Shown in pieces: positions 6,961 to 17,369 of a stretch of DNA of 48,919 nt (the first letter of the stretch is position 1; each line of letters begins with the position of its first letter). The stretch lies in the NCBI GenBank assembly GCA_029862045.1, contig JAOTYE010000024.1:1-48919 (forward strand). Direction: 5' to 3'. Source of the DNA: Gammaproteobacteria bacterium. GTDB lineage: Bacteria > Pseudomonadota > Gammaproteobacteria > Steroidobacterales > Woeseiaceae. The position numbers and the translations under genes are program-made. Under the pieces are notes generated by a model. The model saw only the letters and a program-made list of their open reading frames with translations, did no database searches and was not told the origin of the DNA.

Positions 6961-9180
6961 CTACAAGCGATACGTTAAGCCCAGGTATGCCGTTCTCGGC
7001 AAGCCTGGCCTTACACCCGCCGGCCGTCTGGCCGCGATGTAGGTCTCGTCCAACAAATTATCGACCTTGACGTAGGTTGAGAGCTTCGGCGTGAACTGCC
7101 AAGCGGCCATCAGATCCCAAACCACGTGTGAGTCGATCGACTCGGCCGGATCAAACGATCCCTGACCGGCTTTGCTGCGCAGCTGGCCGATGTAGCTTGC
7201 GGCCAGGTCGATGCGCCACTGTTCGGTCTCAAGGCCCGTCGTCGCACGAACTTGATGCTCCGGGATGTACGGCAGCTCATCGCCCACTTCGACGTCGCCC
7301 CAGGGGTCGAAGTTGCTCTCGAATGAATTCTCGAACTCGGCCTCAGTCGTCCACGTGTATTGGAGGCCGAATGGCACGTCGATTCCGCCGATGTTCCAGT
7401 TGTAGTTCGCACTCAGTTCGAGTCCCGCAACCGTGACTTCGCCACCGTCGAACTGCTCGCCTATATCGTCGATGCCGCCACCGCCACCCGTGGATTCGGT
7501 TACGGTGCCGACGAGGTTGTCATAGTCGTTAACGAAGTAGATCGCCTCGAAGCTCAAAGAGTCATTGTCGTAGCGCGTGCCGACTTCGATATTGCGGCTC
7601 GATTCCTCGTCTGCCGAGCTGCCCGGTCCGGGCGGATTAAAACCCTTGTGGATGCCGGCAAGCAAGCGCCACTCGTCGTTGAGCCGATACAGCGCGCCCA
7701 TGCCCGGGATCAGTGTCGAGACCGAGTTCTTGCGCACACGCGTCGGTCCCTGATCACGCGACGGATCTGCAGTCGAAAAATCGAGGCGCCGCAGCTCCAC
7801 ATCTTCGAAGCGCAGGCCCGGTGTGAAGATCCACTTGCCACTACGCATCTCGGCATTGACGAAATAGGCTTGCGCGTCGGCATCCGACACCCGGTTCGTG
7901 TTCGAACCTGGCGCACCGGCCGTCGTCAGGACGAGCACGCCGTCTTCCATGCGATAACCGTTTTGATGCTGGAAGCGATCTTCCTCGTCTTCGTGAATTC
8001 GAAAGCCGGTCGTCAGCGCGACCTCGGTATCGCCAAAGCCGAGATCCCATTCGATCTGCGCTTGCACACCCTGCGAGTAATAGCTGCGATTATTCGCGCG
8101 TTTGAAAATCGCATCGTCGGGGCTCGTGTCGCCCTTGAGGTAGCCGAGCTCTGTCGCATAGGTCACAGTGTCGTCGAGCACATTGCTCATGCTCACGCCG
8201 TTCACCGACTGGAGCTTGTACCAGTTCCGTTCGAAGTCGTTGCGATACGCCGTGACTTTACCGCGCCAGTTGTTGCCGGCATCAATCACATAGCTGAGTT
8301 GATACTGCTCATGTTCGCTGTTGAATACGTCGCCCTCGGACGCCGCGTAACGCATCGTCGGGTCCGATGCAAAGTCATCGTCGGTTAGTCCGAGGTATGT
8401 TTCATCGGAAGTCTGATCCGTGTAACCGAGTTTTAATCGCAAGCTCTGATAAACATCAGCCGCCGGATCGCTGTCGAACTGAAGTTTCGCAACGTAGTCC
8501 TCGATGTCGTAGCCCGTATCGCCGTCGAGCGGGCCATCAATTTGCTTGAAGCCGTCGCTCTGGCTTTGCACGGTTTCAACGAGCCACGAAAAACGCTCAC
8601 CGTGGTTGCCGAGATTCGCGTGCACGTCGATCGTGCTGTGGTCGCCAACACGGAGATCGGCGTTGGCGCCGAGCGCATCCGGTATCGGTGTGGAGATCAT
8701 GTTCAGCGCGCCGCCGGTCGTGCGCGGCCCGACAACAACCGAGGCCGGGCCCTTGAGCACTTCGAGCGAACTCATGCGGCGCTGTGTCGGGAAATAGTAG
8801 GCCGACGGCGCGGAGTAGGGGGCCGGTGCGATCAGGATGCCGTCTTCAAGTAACGCGATGCGCGCGCTGCGGTCGAGGCCCGAGCCGCGAATGCCGATAT
8901 TCGGGCGCAGGCCAAAGCCTTCTTCTTCCTGAACGTAGACGCCCGGCACCGTGCGCAGCACGCGCAGGATATCGGTGTCATTGAAGATGTCGAGTGCTGC
9001 GCTATCAACGACATGGGCCGAACCGGGCACGTCCGCCACGTCGCTTGAGCGGCCGATAATCGTCACGGTATCGATCGGGGCCAATGCCTCATCACGGGCC
9101 GTTTCCTGGCCGTGTGCGGCCACTGAGACGACAAAAATGGCCGCGCAAAGGGCCACGCAGCCGGGTCTTGGGTGGTACAT
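6961..9180 (-). CDS. TonB-dependent outer-membrane receptor, FecA-like
   Basis: A 739-residue precursor with a Sec signal peptide (MYHPRPGCVALCAAIFVVSVAAHGQ) and a possible TonB box near IDTVTIIG. The plug domain (about 45-165) contains GVYVQEEEGFGLRPNIGIRG and LEDGILIAPAPYSAPSAYYFP, which resembles Fe(III)-dicitrate-type receptors. The rest is beta-barrel sequence rich in alternating aromatic and polar residues, ending in LGLTYRL. The family takes up ferric chelates, cobalamin or other ligands at the outer membrane, powered by TonB-ExbBD. Iron or siderophore uptake is favoured by the Fur-like box 52-66 nt upstream of the start. It converges with the lipoprotein gene, with only 6 nt between stop codons. 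No TonB or ABC partner genes are adjacent. Confidence 0.9.
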   Translation of the reverse strand: MYHPRPGCVALCAAIFVVSVAAHGQETARDEALAPIDTVTIIGRSSDVADVPGSAHVVDSAALDIFNDTDILRVLRTVPGVYVQEEEGFGLRPNIGIRGSGLDRSARIALLEDGILIAPAPYSAPSAYYFPTQRRMSSLEVLKGPASVVVGPRTTGGALNMISTPIPDALGANADLRVGDHSTIDVHANLGNHGERFSWLVETVQSQSDGFKQIDGPLDGDTGYDIEDYVAKLQFDSDPAADVYQSLRLKLGYTDQTSDETYLGLTDDDFASDPTMRYAASEGDVFNSEHEQYQLSYVIDAGNNWRGKVTAYRNDFERNWYKLQSVNGVSMSNVLDDTVTYATELGYLKGDTSPDDAIFKRANNRSYYSQGVQAQIEWDLGFGDTEVALTTGFRIHEDEEDRFQHQNGYRMEDGVLVLTTAGAPGSNTNRVSDADAQAYFVNAEMRSGKWIFTPGLRFEDVELRRLDFSTADPSRDQGPTRVRKNSVSTLIPGMGALYRLNDEWRLLAGIHKGFNPPGPGSSADEESSRNIEVGTRYDNDSLSFEAIYFVNDYDNLVGTVTESTGGGGGIDDIGEQFDGGEVTVAGLELSANYNWNIGGIDVPFGLQYTWTTEAEFENSFESNFDPWGDVEVGDELPYIPEHQVRATTGLETEQWRIDLAASYIGQLRSKAGQGSFDPAESIDSHVVWDLMAAWQFTPKLSTYVKVDNLLDETYIAARRPAGVRPGLPRTAYLGLTYRL

Positions 9181-9231
9181 CCTTATGTCCTTAAACGTTG
9201 GTATCTCAATGCTTCAGGACACTAATGCAAA

Positions 9232-9246
9232 TGCGAATGATTCGCA
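9232..9246 (-). promoter_or_regulatory. Fur-like box upstream of the TonB receptor
   Basis: TGCGAATGATTCGCA is a perfect 7-1-7 inverted repeat matching the Fur consensus TGATAATNATTATCA at the positions TG..AAT-N-ATT..CA. It sits 52-66 nt upstream of the receptor start codon, where an iron-loaded repressor would block transcription. Confidence 0.6.
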
Positions 9247-9462
9247 ACTGCGGCAAGTACGTAGGTCGGAGGCCGCCCCGGCAGGTGAGTGACAGCTGCG
9301 ATCGTCGGATCGTATGACTTATGTCGCCCCGTCCGGCGGGTTCCTCTCTGGAGCCCCGCACAGGTCACACAATGCACTGTGACTCAAGGCCTCCACAGCG
9401 GCGCGCCTTCGTGGCACCATGGCGCCTCTGTTGCCCGCCGGGAGGGTGCCTACAAAGGACTC

Positions 9463-10852
<1,390 letters not shown>

Positions 10853-10854
<2 letters not shown>

Positions 10855-10932
10855 ATGGGGACATTCCTGATTTTGTTGTGGGTATGATCCTGCATAGGCG
10901 CGAAGCGTAAAAAATCAGGAATGTCCCCATTT
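10853..10932. repeat. 80-bp element with 22-bp perfect inverted repeat between convergent genes
   Basis: The left arm 10853-10874 (starts AAATGGGGACATTCC) and right arm 10911-10932 are perfect 22-bp reverse complements around a 36-nt spacer. The left arm overlaps the stop codon of prsR, and the right arm ends 8 bp from the glrR stop. It resembles the TGGGGACA-type palindromes often found near REP-associated transposases, and could also work as a bidirectional transcription barrier. Confidence 0.8.
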
Positions 10933-10939
10933 AGTCCGT

Positions 10940-12292
10940 TCAACGGGTCTTGAACTGATCCGGGTTCAGTTCGTGGCGCGCGAGCAGCTTGTAGAAGTCA
11001 GTGCGATTCCGTTTCGCGAGTCGCGCAGCCTGGCTCACATTGCCCATCGTGATTTGCAAAATCTGTGACAGGTAATTGCGCGTGAATTCATCGCGCGCAT
11101 CACTGAATGAGGCGAGTTTGCCGCCGTGTTCACCAAGCGATTGCTGCACGAGTTCGGCGCTGATGACGGGTGAGCGTGACAACGCGACGTTCTGCCTTAC
11201 GACGTTGTAAAGCTGCCGAACATTGCCGGGCCACTCGGCCGTGACCAGCATCTCGACGGCTTCGGGTGCGTAAACCTTGCGTTCCTGGCCTGCTTCCCCG
11301 GCGATAATCTGCAGGAAGTTCGCGACCAGCAGCGGAATATCCTCGCGGCGATCATCCAGCGTCGGCAACTTGATGTTGACGACGTTCAATCGATAATAGA
11401 GGTCCTCTCGAAAACGTCCCTCACGCAGCAGTTCCTGCAGGTCGCGGTGTGTTGCGGAGATAACGCGCACATCCACCGTAAGCGCCTCTGTGCTGCCAAC
11501 CGGACGCACCTGGTTTTCCTGCAAGACGCGCAGCAGCTTCACCTGCAAGCGCATCGGCATGTCGCCTATTTCATCGAGCAGCAGCGTGCCGCCTTCGGCC
11601 GACTGGAAAAGTCCTTTATGGGTGCGTGTCGCGCCCGTGAACGCGCCTTTCTCATGTCCAAAGAGTTCGGATTCGAGCAGGTTCTCGGCCATCGCGCTGC
11701 AGTTGATCGCGGTAAACGGCTGCGAGTGTCGCGGGCTCGCGTTGTGGATCGCTTTCGCGAGCAGTTCCTTACCCGTGCCGCTTTCGCCCGTAATCAACAC
11801 GCGCGCATCGGTCGCCGCAACCATCTTCGCCTGCTGCAAAACTTCTCTCACGCCCTGGTTGCGCGTAATGATTTCCGATGCCCAGCCTTCCTCGACATCA
11901 ACCGAACCCGACACTTTGAGCGCCTTATCGACCGTGATCATCAGTTCGTCTTTGTCGATCGGCTTGGTCAGGAAGCCGAACGCGCCACTTTGCGTCGCAA
12001 CAACCGCGTCCGGAATCGTGCCGTGCGCCGTGATGATGACCACGCGCAGGCCCGGCGAGCGAGTCTGCAGTTCTTTCAAGAGCCCGATGCCGTCCATCTT
12101 GTCCATGCGCAGGTCGGTAATGACGAGGTCCGGCGTGAAGCGATTCAGTGTCGCAAGCGCCTTGTGCGCGCTCTCGACAGCTTCAATGTCGTACCCTTCG
12201 GCACGCAGGCGAATACTCAGGAGACGCAGCAGTCCCGGGTCGTCATCGACGAGCAGGATCTTGCCTTTGGTTTGGGCGTGAGGGGTGGCCAT
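10940..12292 (-). CDS. glrR: Sigma-54-dependent response regulator GlrR (QseF)
   Basis: A 450-residue NtrC-family regulator. The receiver domain has D60 in LVITDLRMDKMDG. The AAA+ domain has ITGESGTGKE, the intact sigma-54 loop GAFTGA and GGTLLLDEIGDMP. The C-terminal Fis-like helix-turn-helix is GNVSQAARLAKRNRTDFYKLLARH, the GlrR signature. It is the last gene of glrK-qseG-glrR, and the gene order is the main support for this identity over other NtrC-type regulators. In enterobacteria GlrR activates sigma-54 promoters for the GlmY/GlmZ small RNAs and envelope functions; targets here are unknown. It converges with prsR, another sigma-54 activator. Confidence 0.9.
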   Translation of the reverse strand: MATPHAQTKGKILLVDDDPGLLRLLSIRLRAEGYDIEAVESAHKALATLNRFTPDLVITDLRMDKMDGIGLLKELQTRSPGLRVVIITAHGTIPDAVVATQSGAFGFLTKPIDKDELMITVDKALKVSGSVDVEEGWASEIITRNQGVREVLQQAKMVAATDARVLITGESGTGKELLAKAIHNASPRHSQPFTAINCSAMAENLLESELFGHEKGAFTGATRTHKGLFQSAEGGTLLLDEIGDMPMRLQVKLLRVLQENQVRPVGSTEALTVDVRVISATHRDLQELLREGRFREDLYYRLNVVNIKLPTLDDRREDIPLLVANFLQIIAGEAGQERKVYAPEAVEMLVTAEWPGNVRQLYNVVRQNVALSRSPVISAELVQQSLGEHGGKLASFSDARDEFTRNYLSQILQITMGNVSQAARLAKRNRTDFYKLLARHELNPDQFKTR

Positions 12293-12336
12293 GGGTGAAG
12301 GTTAGAGGGATTTGCTTGGGCGGGCAAGGCAGGCGG

Positions 12337-12963
12337 CTAGGGCTCCTGCTGCCGGATCGAGCGCTCGATCGAGGTGATGGCCTCGAGCTTGCCCTCGGCA
12401 TCCTCGAGATCGCGCCGCAGGCGGCGATTTTCGGCCTCGACAGTCGCGAGGCGCTGGTTGGTGGCCGCTTCCTGAGTCTGCGTCGCGCGTGACGTTGACG
12501 AGCGCAGGCGTCGCGCCTCGGAATTGGAGACGATCAGCTGTTCGACGGCCTTCAGGTGAATCGTCGCCAGCGAAATCTCAGCCGGTGTCATCAGTTCGGT
12601 CTGTGTCAGTATCTCGCGCAGCATCGACTGTGCCTGTTCCGGGTCGGATTCGCCGTGGCCCGCTGTCGCGAGCACGAGTGCGTAACGCAGATTGGTCTGC
12701 GGCCCCGGTGTCAGCTGCGAACCCGAGCGCGCATCGGCAAAGATCTCGGCCTGCGTCGCCGGATCGCCGGCGGCGAGGTCATAGAGTTCCGCCAGGTACT
12801 CATCGGCCACCGGTGCGCCCAAAATGCCGACATCGCCGGATGACGATGACGACTTGCCCATGCCCAGGAGGTCTTTGGTCTGCGCACAGCCGCCCAGCAG
12901 CGCAACGACGACCATCGTTGCCGCAACCTGCCTTACACGAGTTGTCGGTCCTTCCTTATGCAT
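12337..12963 (-). CDS. qseG: QseG/YfhG-like outer-membrane lipoprotein
   Basis: A 208-residue lipoprotein starting at ATG 12963, which overlaps the kinase stop codon by 8 nt, so translational coupling is likely. The signal peptide runs MHKEGPTTRVRQVAATMVV to the lipobox ALLGGC, then a Ser-rich linker. The mature part is mostly helical, with a C-terminal coiled-coil-like stretch (RLATVEAENRRLRRDLEDAEGKLEAI). Sequence similarity to enterobacterial QseG is weak by eye; the name rests on its position between glrK and glrR, the lipobox and the size. In E. coli the lipoprotein binds the kinase in the envelope and modulates its activity. A longer upstream frame exists inside glrK but lacks a signal peptide at its start. 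Confidence 0.75.
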   Translation of the reverse strand: MHKEGPTTRVRQVAATMVVVALLGGCAQTKDLLGMGKSSSSSGDVGILGAPVADEYLAELYDLAAGDPATQAEIFADARSGSQLTPGPQTNLRYALVLATAGHGESDPEQAQSMLREILTQTELMTPAEISLATIHLKAVEQLIVSNSEARRLRSSTSRATQTQEAATNQRLATVEAENRRLRRDLEDAEGKLEAITSIERSIRQQEP

Positions 12964-14422
12964 TCGCTGCCAACTTCTGCTGTGCCGTCGCGCGCTTCTG
13001 CGGAATATCGATGCGGAAATGCGCGCCCGAAAACTCATCCGAATCCACCAGTTCCACGGATCCTTCGTGGGCCTGGATGCACTCGAGCACCACCGACAAA
13101 CCAATGCCCGTTCCTCCAACCTGGCCGCCTTGCTCCGTCTGCCCCTGGAAGAACGCCTCGAAGATTCTAGGGCTTTCTTCGTCCGGAATACCGGGGCCTG
13201 TGTCACCAAATTCGAGTACAAAACTCGATGGCGTCTGCTGTGCGCGGATCGTTATATAGCCACCTTTTGGCGTGAACTTGATTGCATTCGACAGCAGATT
13301 ATCAAGAACGGTGCGGATCTTGTCGCGATCCGCGTTCACAATAATGTCCTCGATTTCGAGTTTTAGCTGAATATGCGCCGCCTTGAGCGCGAGTCGCTGC
13401 GCTTTTGCGACCGAGATTGCGAGCGCCCGTATCGGGAAATCCGTTAGCGTCAGCACCTCGGTCTTGGTCTGCCAGGCACTGAAGCTCAGCAGGTTCTCGA
13501 TCAGTTGCTGTAGCTTGAGTCCGTTCATACGCAGTATGTCGGTGACCTCGCGCTGCGGCTGTTGCAGTTCGCCCACCGTGCCGTCGAGCAATAACTCGGT
13601 TCCCTCGCGGATATTCGCGAGCGGTGTCTTGAGCTCGTGCGACATGTGCCGCAGGAACTTGTTCTTTTCCTGCGCAAGTTCCAGCAGGCGCAGACGCAGC
13701 CACTCGAGCTGGCGGCCCAGACGTTCGAGGTCAGTCGGACCCTTGACCTCGATCGGTTTCGAAAAACCGCTTTGGCCGAGCTGATGAATCGCCGTATCGA
13801 GCTGCCGGATGGGGCGCGCGACCAGTACGATGAAGAACAACACGAGAATGAATGTTCCGGGCACGAGTGCCGCGACCTGCCAGGCCGAGATGCGCTGTGC
13901 GCGACGCGTGTTCGCCTGCAGGTTCTTAAGTTCGGTATCGACGAACGAGGTCAGGGTGCCGGTTAGCTCAGTGACGCGTTGCCGCAGTAGCGCAAATTCC
14001 GCGATCGCTCGGGTTTCGTCGTCATCGCTCAGGTCCGCACGCTCGAGTGTCGTGACAATGCGCCGTGCACTGGCGCCAATCGATGCCGCGAGCGCCGTCG
14101 TAGCAGCCTGCTCGTTGAGCGGGGCCATCTCTGCAAGTTGTGCCTCGATCGTCGACAGGTCCTGGCGCAGCAGCTGCAGGCTCTCGGGACTGTCCAGAAC
14201 CTGAAATTGACGCGCCACGCGCTCGAGCGAGCCAACGTGTTCCACCAACAGCCGGTTGTTCTCGGCGGCCGCGACGCCCGTGAAGACGAGTCGCTCACTC
14301 TGTTCCGCAAGCCGGTCGATATTCACGAGGGCCCAGATCACGGCGATCAACAGCGGCAGGCCCACGAGCCCGAATCCTACGAGAATCAGTTCGTTAAGCG
14401 ATCGTGGGCGGCGAAATTTCAT
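12956..14422 (-). CDS. glrK: Sensor histidine kinase GlrK (QseE)
   Basis: A 488-residue membrane kinase. TM1 is at about residues 12-33, a helical periplasmic domain spans about 34-180, and TM2 is at about 184-203. A HAMP linker follows, then a HisKA domain with phospho-acceptor H262 in RHMSHELKTPLANI. The HATPase domain has N-box DNLLSNAIKF and G-boxes FGDTGPGIPD and GGTGIGLSVV. It should phosphorylate the GlrR regulator encoded two genes downstream. The gene starts 30 nt after galE on the same strand, so the four genes galE-glrK-qseG-glrR may form one transcript. The domain order and operon match the E. coli system; the signal is unknown. Confidence 0.9.
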   Translation of the reverse strand: MKFRRPRSLNELILVGFGLVGLPLLIAVIWALVNIDRLAEQSERLVFTGVAAAENNRLLVEHVGSLERVARQFQVLDSPESLQLLRQDLSTIEAQLAEMAPLNEQAATTALAASIGASARRIVTTLERADLSDDDETRAIAEFALLRQRVTELTGTLTSFVDTELKNLQANTRRAQRISAWQVAALVPGTFILVLFFIVLVARPIRQLDTAIHQLGQSGFSKPIEVKGPTDLERLGRQLEWLRLRLLELAQEKNKFLRHMSHELKTPLANIREGTELLLDGTVGELQQPQREVTDILRMNGLKLQQLIENLLSFSAWQTKTEVLTLTDFPIRALAISVAKAQRLALKAAHIQLKLEIEDIIVNADRDKIRTVLDNLLSNAIKFTPKGGYITIRAQQTPSSFVLEFGDTGPGIPDEESPRIFEAFFQGQTEQGGQVGGTGIGLSVVLECIQAHEGSVELVDSDEFSGAHFRIDIPQKRATAQQKLAANA

Positions 14423-14452
14423 GCGCGCAGTGTAGCACCGGCAGGGCCGGAA

Positions 14453-15463
14453 TCAGGTAGACCAGTAGGCGCTTTGATCCCGTTTCGCGATCTTGCGCTC
14501 CCACTCGAGGCTGGTACGCACGATCGTTTCGAGGTCATCGAATTCGGGAGTCCAACCCAGAACCTTTTTGATCTTCTTGGCGACGGCAATGAGTTCGGGC
14601 GGATCGCCAGGTCGTCGCGGCTCCTCTGTAATGTTGAGCGGTTCGCCATTGACCTTTTCCACGGCAGCCAGCACTTCGCGCACACTGTAGCCGTGTCCGT
14701 AGCCGCAATTGAGTGTCGCTGATTTACCGCCGTCTCTGAGGTAGTTCAGGGCATCGAGGTGCGCGGCAGCAAGGTCTTCGACGTGAATGTAGTCGCGCAG
14801 CCCGGTACCGTCCGGCGTCGGATAGTCGGTGCCGAAAACACTGACGCCCGGCCTGCTACCAACGGCCGCCTCGCACGCGACTTTGACAAGCAATGTTGCC
14901 TTCGGTGTCGACTGGCCAATCGTGCCGCCAGGCTCGCAGCCCGCGACATTGAAGTAGCGCAGGGACACGTAGCTTGGGCCGCCGGCGAAAGCGAGATCGC
15001 GCAGCATCCATTCAGTCATGAGCTTGGAGCTGCCGTACGGATTGATCGGCCGGGTCGGTGTGCGCTCGGAGGCCTTGCCGTCGGGAGGGATGCCATACAC
15101 GGCCGCCGTCGACGAGAACACGACGTGTTTGACGGCGTGTACGTTGGCACGCTCGAGCAGCGTACGGCTACTCGACGTGTTATTGGCATAGTATTTAAGC
15201 GGATCGGCGACTGATTCGGGCACGATCGTTTGCGCCGCGAAATGCATGACGGTATCGATATCGTGGTCATCGAAGATACGGTCGAGCAGGGCAGCGTCGC
15301 CCGTATCGCCGATCACGAGTTCGCCAGCCGTGATCGCCTCCGCGAAGCCGGTCGAGAGATTGTCGAGCGAAATGACATGTTCGTCTGCATTGCCGAGCTG
15401 CCGCACGACGTGGCTACCGATGTAACCGGCGCCGCCGGTGACGAGAATCTTGCCGTTATCCAT
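14453..15463 (-). CDS. galE: UDP-glucose 4-epimerase
   Basis: A 336-residue short-chain dehydrogenase-fold enzyme. It has the NAD-binding motif ILVTGGAGYIGSHVVRQL, DNLSTG, the SSTAAVYG segment with the catalytic Ser/Thr, YxxxK as NPYGSSKLM, and the GalE pattern RYFNVAGC...G and TPDGTGLRDYIHVEDLA. It interconverts UDP-glucose and UDP-galactose in the cytoplasm, supplying galactose units for polysaccharide and LPS. The length equals the usual 330-340 residues. It lies directly upstream of glrK on the same strand. That link between a nucleotide-sugar enzyme and an envelope-stress regulator is suggestive, since GlrR elsewhere controls amino-sugar synthesis. Confidence 0.95.
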   Translation of the reverse strand: MDNGKILVTGGAGYIGSHVVRQLGNADEHVISLDNLSTGFAEAITAGELVIGDTGDAALLDRIFDDHDIDTVMHFAAQTIVPESVADPLKYYANNTSSSRTLLERANVHAVKHVVFSSTAAVYGIPPDGKASERTPTRPINPYGSSKLMTEWMLRDLAFAGGPSYVSLRYFNVAGCEPGGTIGQSTPKATLLVKVACEAAVGSRPGVSVFGTDYPTPDGTGLRDYIHVEDLAAAHLDALNYLRDGGKSATLNCGYGHGYSVREVLAAVEKVNGEPLNITEEPRRPGDPPELIAVAKKIKKVLGWTPEFDDLETIVRTSLEWERKIAKRDQSAYWST

Positions 15464-15598
15464 GTGATCTCCACGAAAAGCCGACGAAAGAGGCGGAAAT
15501 TGTGAACCCGGCGCTCGTTCAGAGGACGAAGTTTATCAATACTGACAAAGGGAATTCGGACCTTCTTCGCACAATTATTATGTAGGATGGAGAATCTC

Positions 15599-17356
15599 GT
15601 GAGGGCGTCAACGAGCACATATTTCGTGAATCTGCGTCACGGCTGCATGGCCCTGAGTGCGCTGTGCATGCTGGCGATGGCCGCCTGTGGTGGTAGTAAT
15701 GGAGGTGGTAACCAGGGCGGTGGCCAGCCAACCGTAACCGTCTCCGGGACTGTGAGTTACGAATTCGTGCCGCCGAACGGGAGCTGCACAGCACTGAATT
15801 TCGGCGCGACCGTCACCCGCCCGATTCGCGGAGCGACCGTACAACTCATCAATTCAAGCACCAGTGTTCCGATCTCCAGCATGGCCTCCGGCGCCAATGG
15901 CAGTTATTCCTTCAGCAATGTACCGCAAAATGCCGGAGTGCGACTGCGCGTGCGCGCGGAACTGAAAGACGGTGGCGCAGCCGGGTGGGATGTCGACGTG
16001 CGCGACAATTTCATCGCCGGGGCGAGCGACCTGGACAATCCCGCGCCGCCGGCACTCACGTCCCGTGCGCTTTATGTTCTGGATGGCAGCAGTTTCAATA
16101 CTGGAACGTCGGACCTTACCCGCGACCTGACCGCCGCAACGGGGTGGGGTGGCAGCAGTTACACCGGATCACGCTCGGCGGCGCCATTTGCGATTCTCGA
16201 TACGATCTACACAGGTATGCAGTTCGTCCGCGTGGCAGACCCAAACGCGAGCTTTCCGGCGCTCGATGTATTCTGGAGCGTCAATAACACGGCTGCATCC
16301 GCAAATTTTGACATCACGGCCGGTGAAATCTCGACGTCGTCCTATTATCCCGATTTCGACATGATGTTCCTGCTGGGCGATGTCATGGATGACACGGACG
16401 AGTTTGACGATAACGTTGTCGTTCACGAATGGGGCCACTATTTCGAGGACAATCTGTCGCGCTCGGAATCAGGCGGTGGCGCGCATACACTGGGCGAAAG
16501 TCTTGACGCCACCGTGGCTTTCAGCGAGGGCTGGGGAACCGCTATCGCCGCGATGGCACTGAACGAACCGATTTATTGCGACGTCGGTGTCGTCGGATTT
16601 GACATCGAAACGGTCAGCGCCGGTGTAAAGGGCTGGTACAACGAGCTTTCGGTCATGACATTGCTGTACGACCTCTGGGATACAAACAACGATGGCACCG
16701 ACAACGGCTCCATTGGCTTCGGGCCGATCTACAACGTGATGACCGGACCGCAGGCCGTTACGGAAAGCATTGCGACGCTGTTCTCGTTCGCAGCCGAATT
16801 GCGCTCATCGCTGAATGCGCAGGGTGTGGCTCTTCTCGATTCGCAGCTTGATCGCGAGAACGTCGTTTCGGGAGCTGCGCTCGACATTTGGGCGACGAAC
16901 GAATCCAATGATGCTGGCGTCGCAGACGTGCTACCGCTCCATACGCCGATGGTGGCAGATGGTTCAGTTGTGAATATTTGCGTCAACAGCAGCCTCGACG
17001 GCCTCAATCGACACGGCAACAATATCGGCGAGGACCGCTTCCTGCGGATCACGGTGCCAGCCGATGATGAATACGACGTCAGCGTTGTTACGACAACGCC
17101 AACACCGCCCTCAGCGGACCCCAACGATCGTGATCAGAGCGACCCGGACATTTACATCATCAGAGGCGCGAACCCGGGGCAAATCAACGAGGGTGTTAGC
17201 GCCGTGGCTAATTCCGAGTCTTACCGAACGCCATTGATGTTCGCCAATGAGACCTATGCCGCGATCGTCGAAGAGTGGCGTTTCGAGGATCCCGTCGCGT
17301 CGGTGAGTTATCCTCAAACAATCTGTTTCGACGTATCATTGACGCCGACCCCATAA
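15599..17356 (+). CDS. Putative zinc-metalloprotease lipoprotein (HEWGH)
   Basis: About 585 residues. I prefer GTG 15599, which has TGGAGA 5 nt upstream; ATG 15587 has its only candidate ribosome-binding site abutting it. The N-terminus is a lipoprotein signal with lipobox AMAAC followed by a flexible Gly/Ser/Asn linker. A carboxypeptidase-regulatory-like beta domain (IRGATVQLINSST...GSYSFSNVP) comes next. The central domain carries HEWGHYFED (H276, E277, H280 from the GTG), a gluzincin-type zinc site, followed by LGESLDATVAFSEGWG, which may supply the third ligand. The C-terminal part resembles a pre-peptidase C-terminal beta domain (ITVPADDEYDVSVV). A cell-surface peptidase is inferred; the substrate is unknown. 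The next gene starts 13 nt downstream and is probably cotranscribed. Confidence 0.7.
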   Translation: MRASTSTYFVNLRHGCMALSALCMLAMAACGGSNGGGNQGGGQPTVTVSGTVSYEFVPPNGSCTALNFGATVTRPIRGATVQLINSSTSVPISSMASGANGSYSFSNVPQNAGVRLRVRAELKDGGAAGWDVDVRDNFIAGASDLDNPAPPALTSRALYVLDGSSFNTGTSDLTRDLTAATGWGGSSYTGSRSAAPFAILDTIYTGMQFVRVADPNASFPALDVFWSVNNTAASANFDITAGEISTSSYYPDFDMMFLLGDVMDDTDEFDDNVVVHEWGHYFEDNLSRSESGGGAHTLGESLDATVAFSEGWGTAIAAMALNEPIYCDVGVVGFDIETVSAGVKGWYNELSVMTLLYDLWDTNNDGTDNGSIGFGPIYNVMTGPQAVTESIATLFSFAAELRSSLNAQGVALLDSQLDRENVVSGAALDIWATNESNDAGVADVLPLHTPMVADGSVVNICVNSSLDGLNRHGNNIGEDRFLRITVPADDEYDVSVVTTTPTPPSADPNDRDQSDPDIYIIRGANPGQINEGVSAVANSESYRTPLMFANETYAAIVEEWRFEDPVASVSYPQTICFDVSLTPTP

Positions 17357-17369
17357 GGACGAGCAGCAA

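Noticed and set aside
9289..9462. N-terminal extension of PrsR from an upstream GTG
   Set aside because: The extra 58 residues have no family similarity and the receiver fold begins immediately after ATG 9463.
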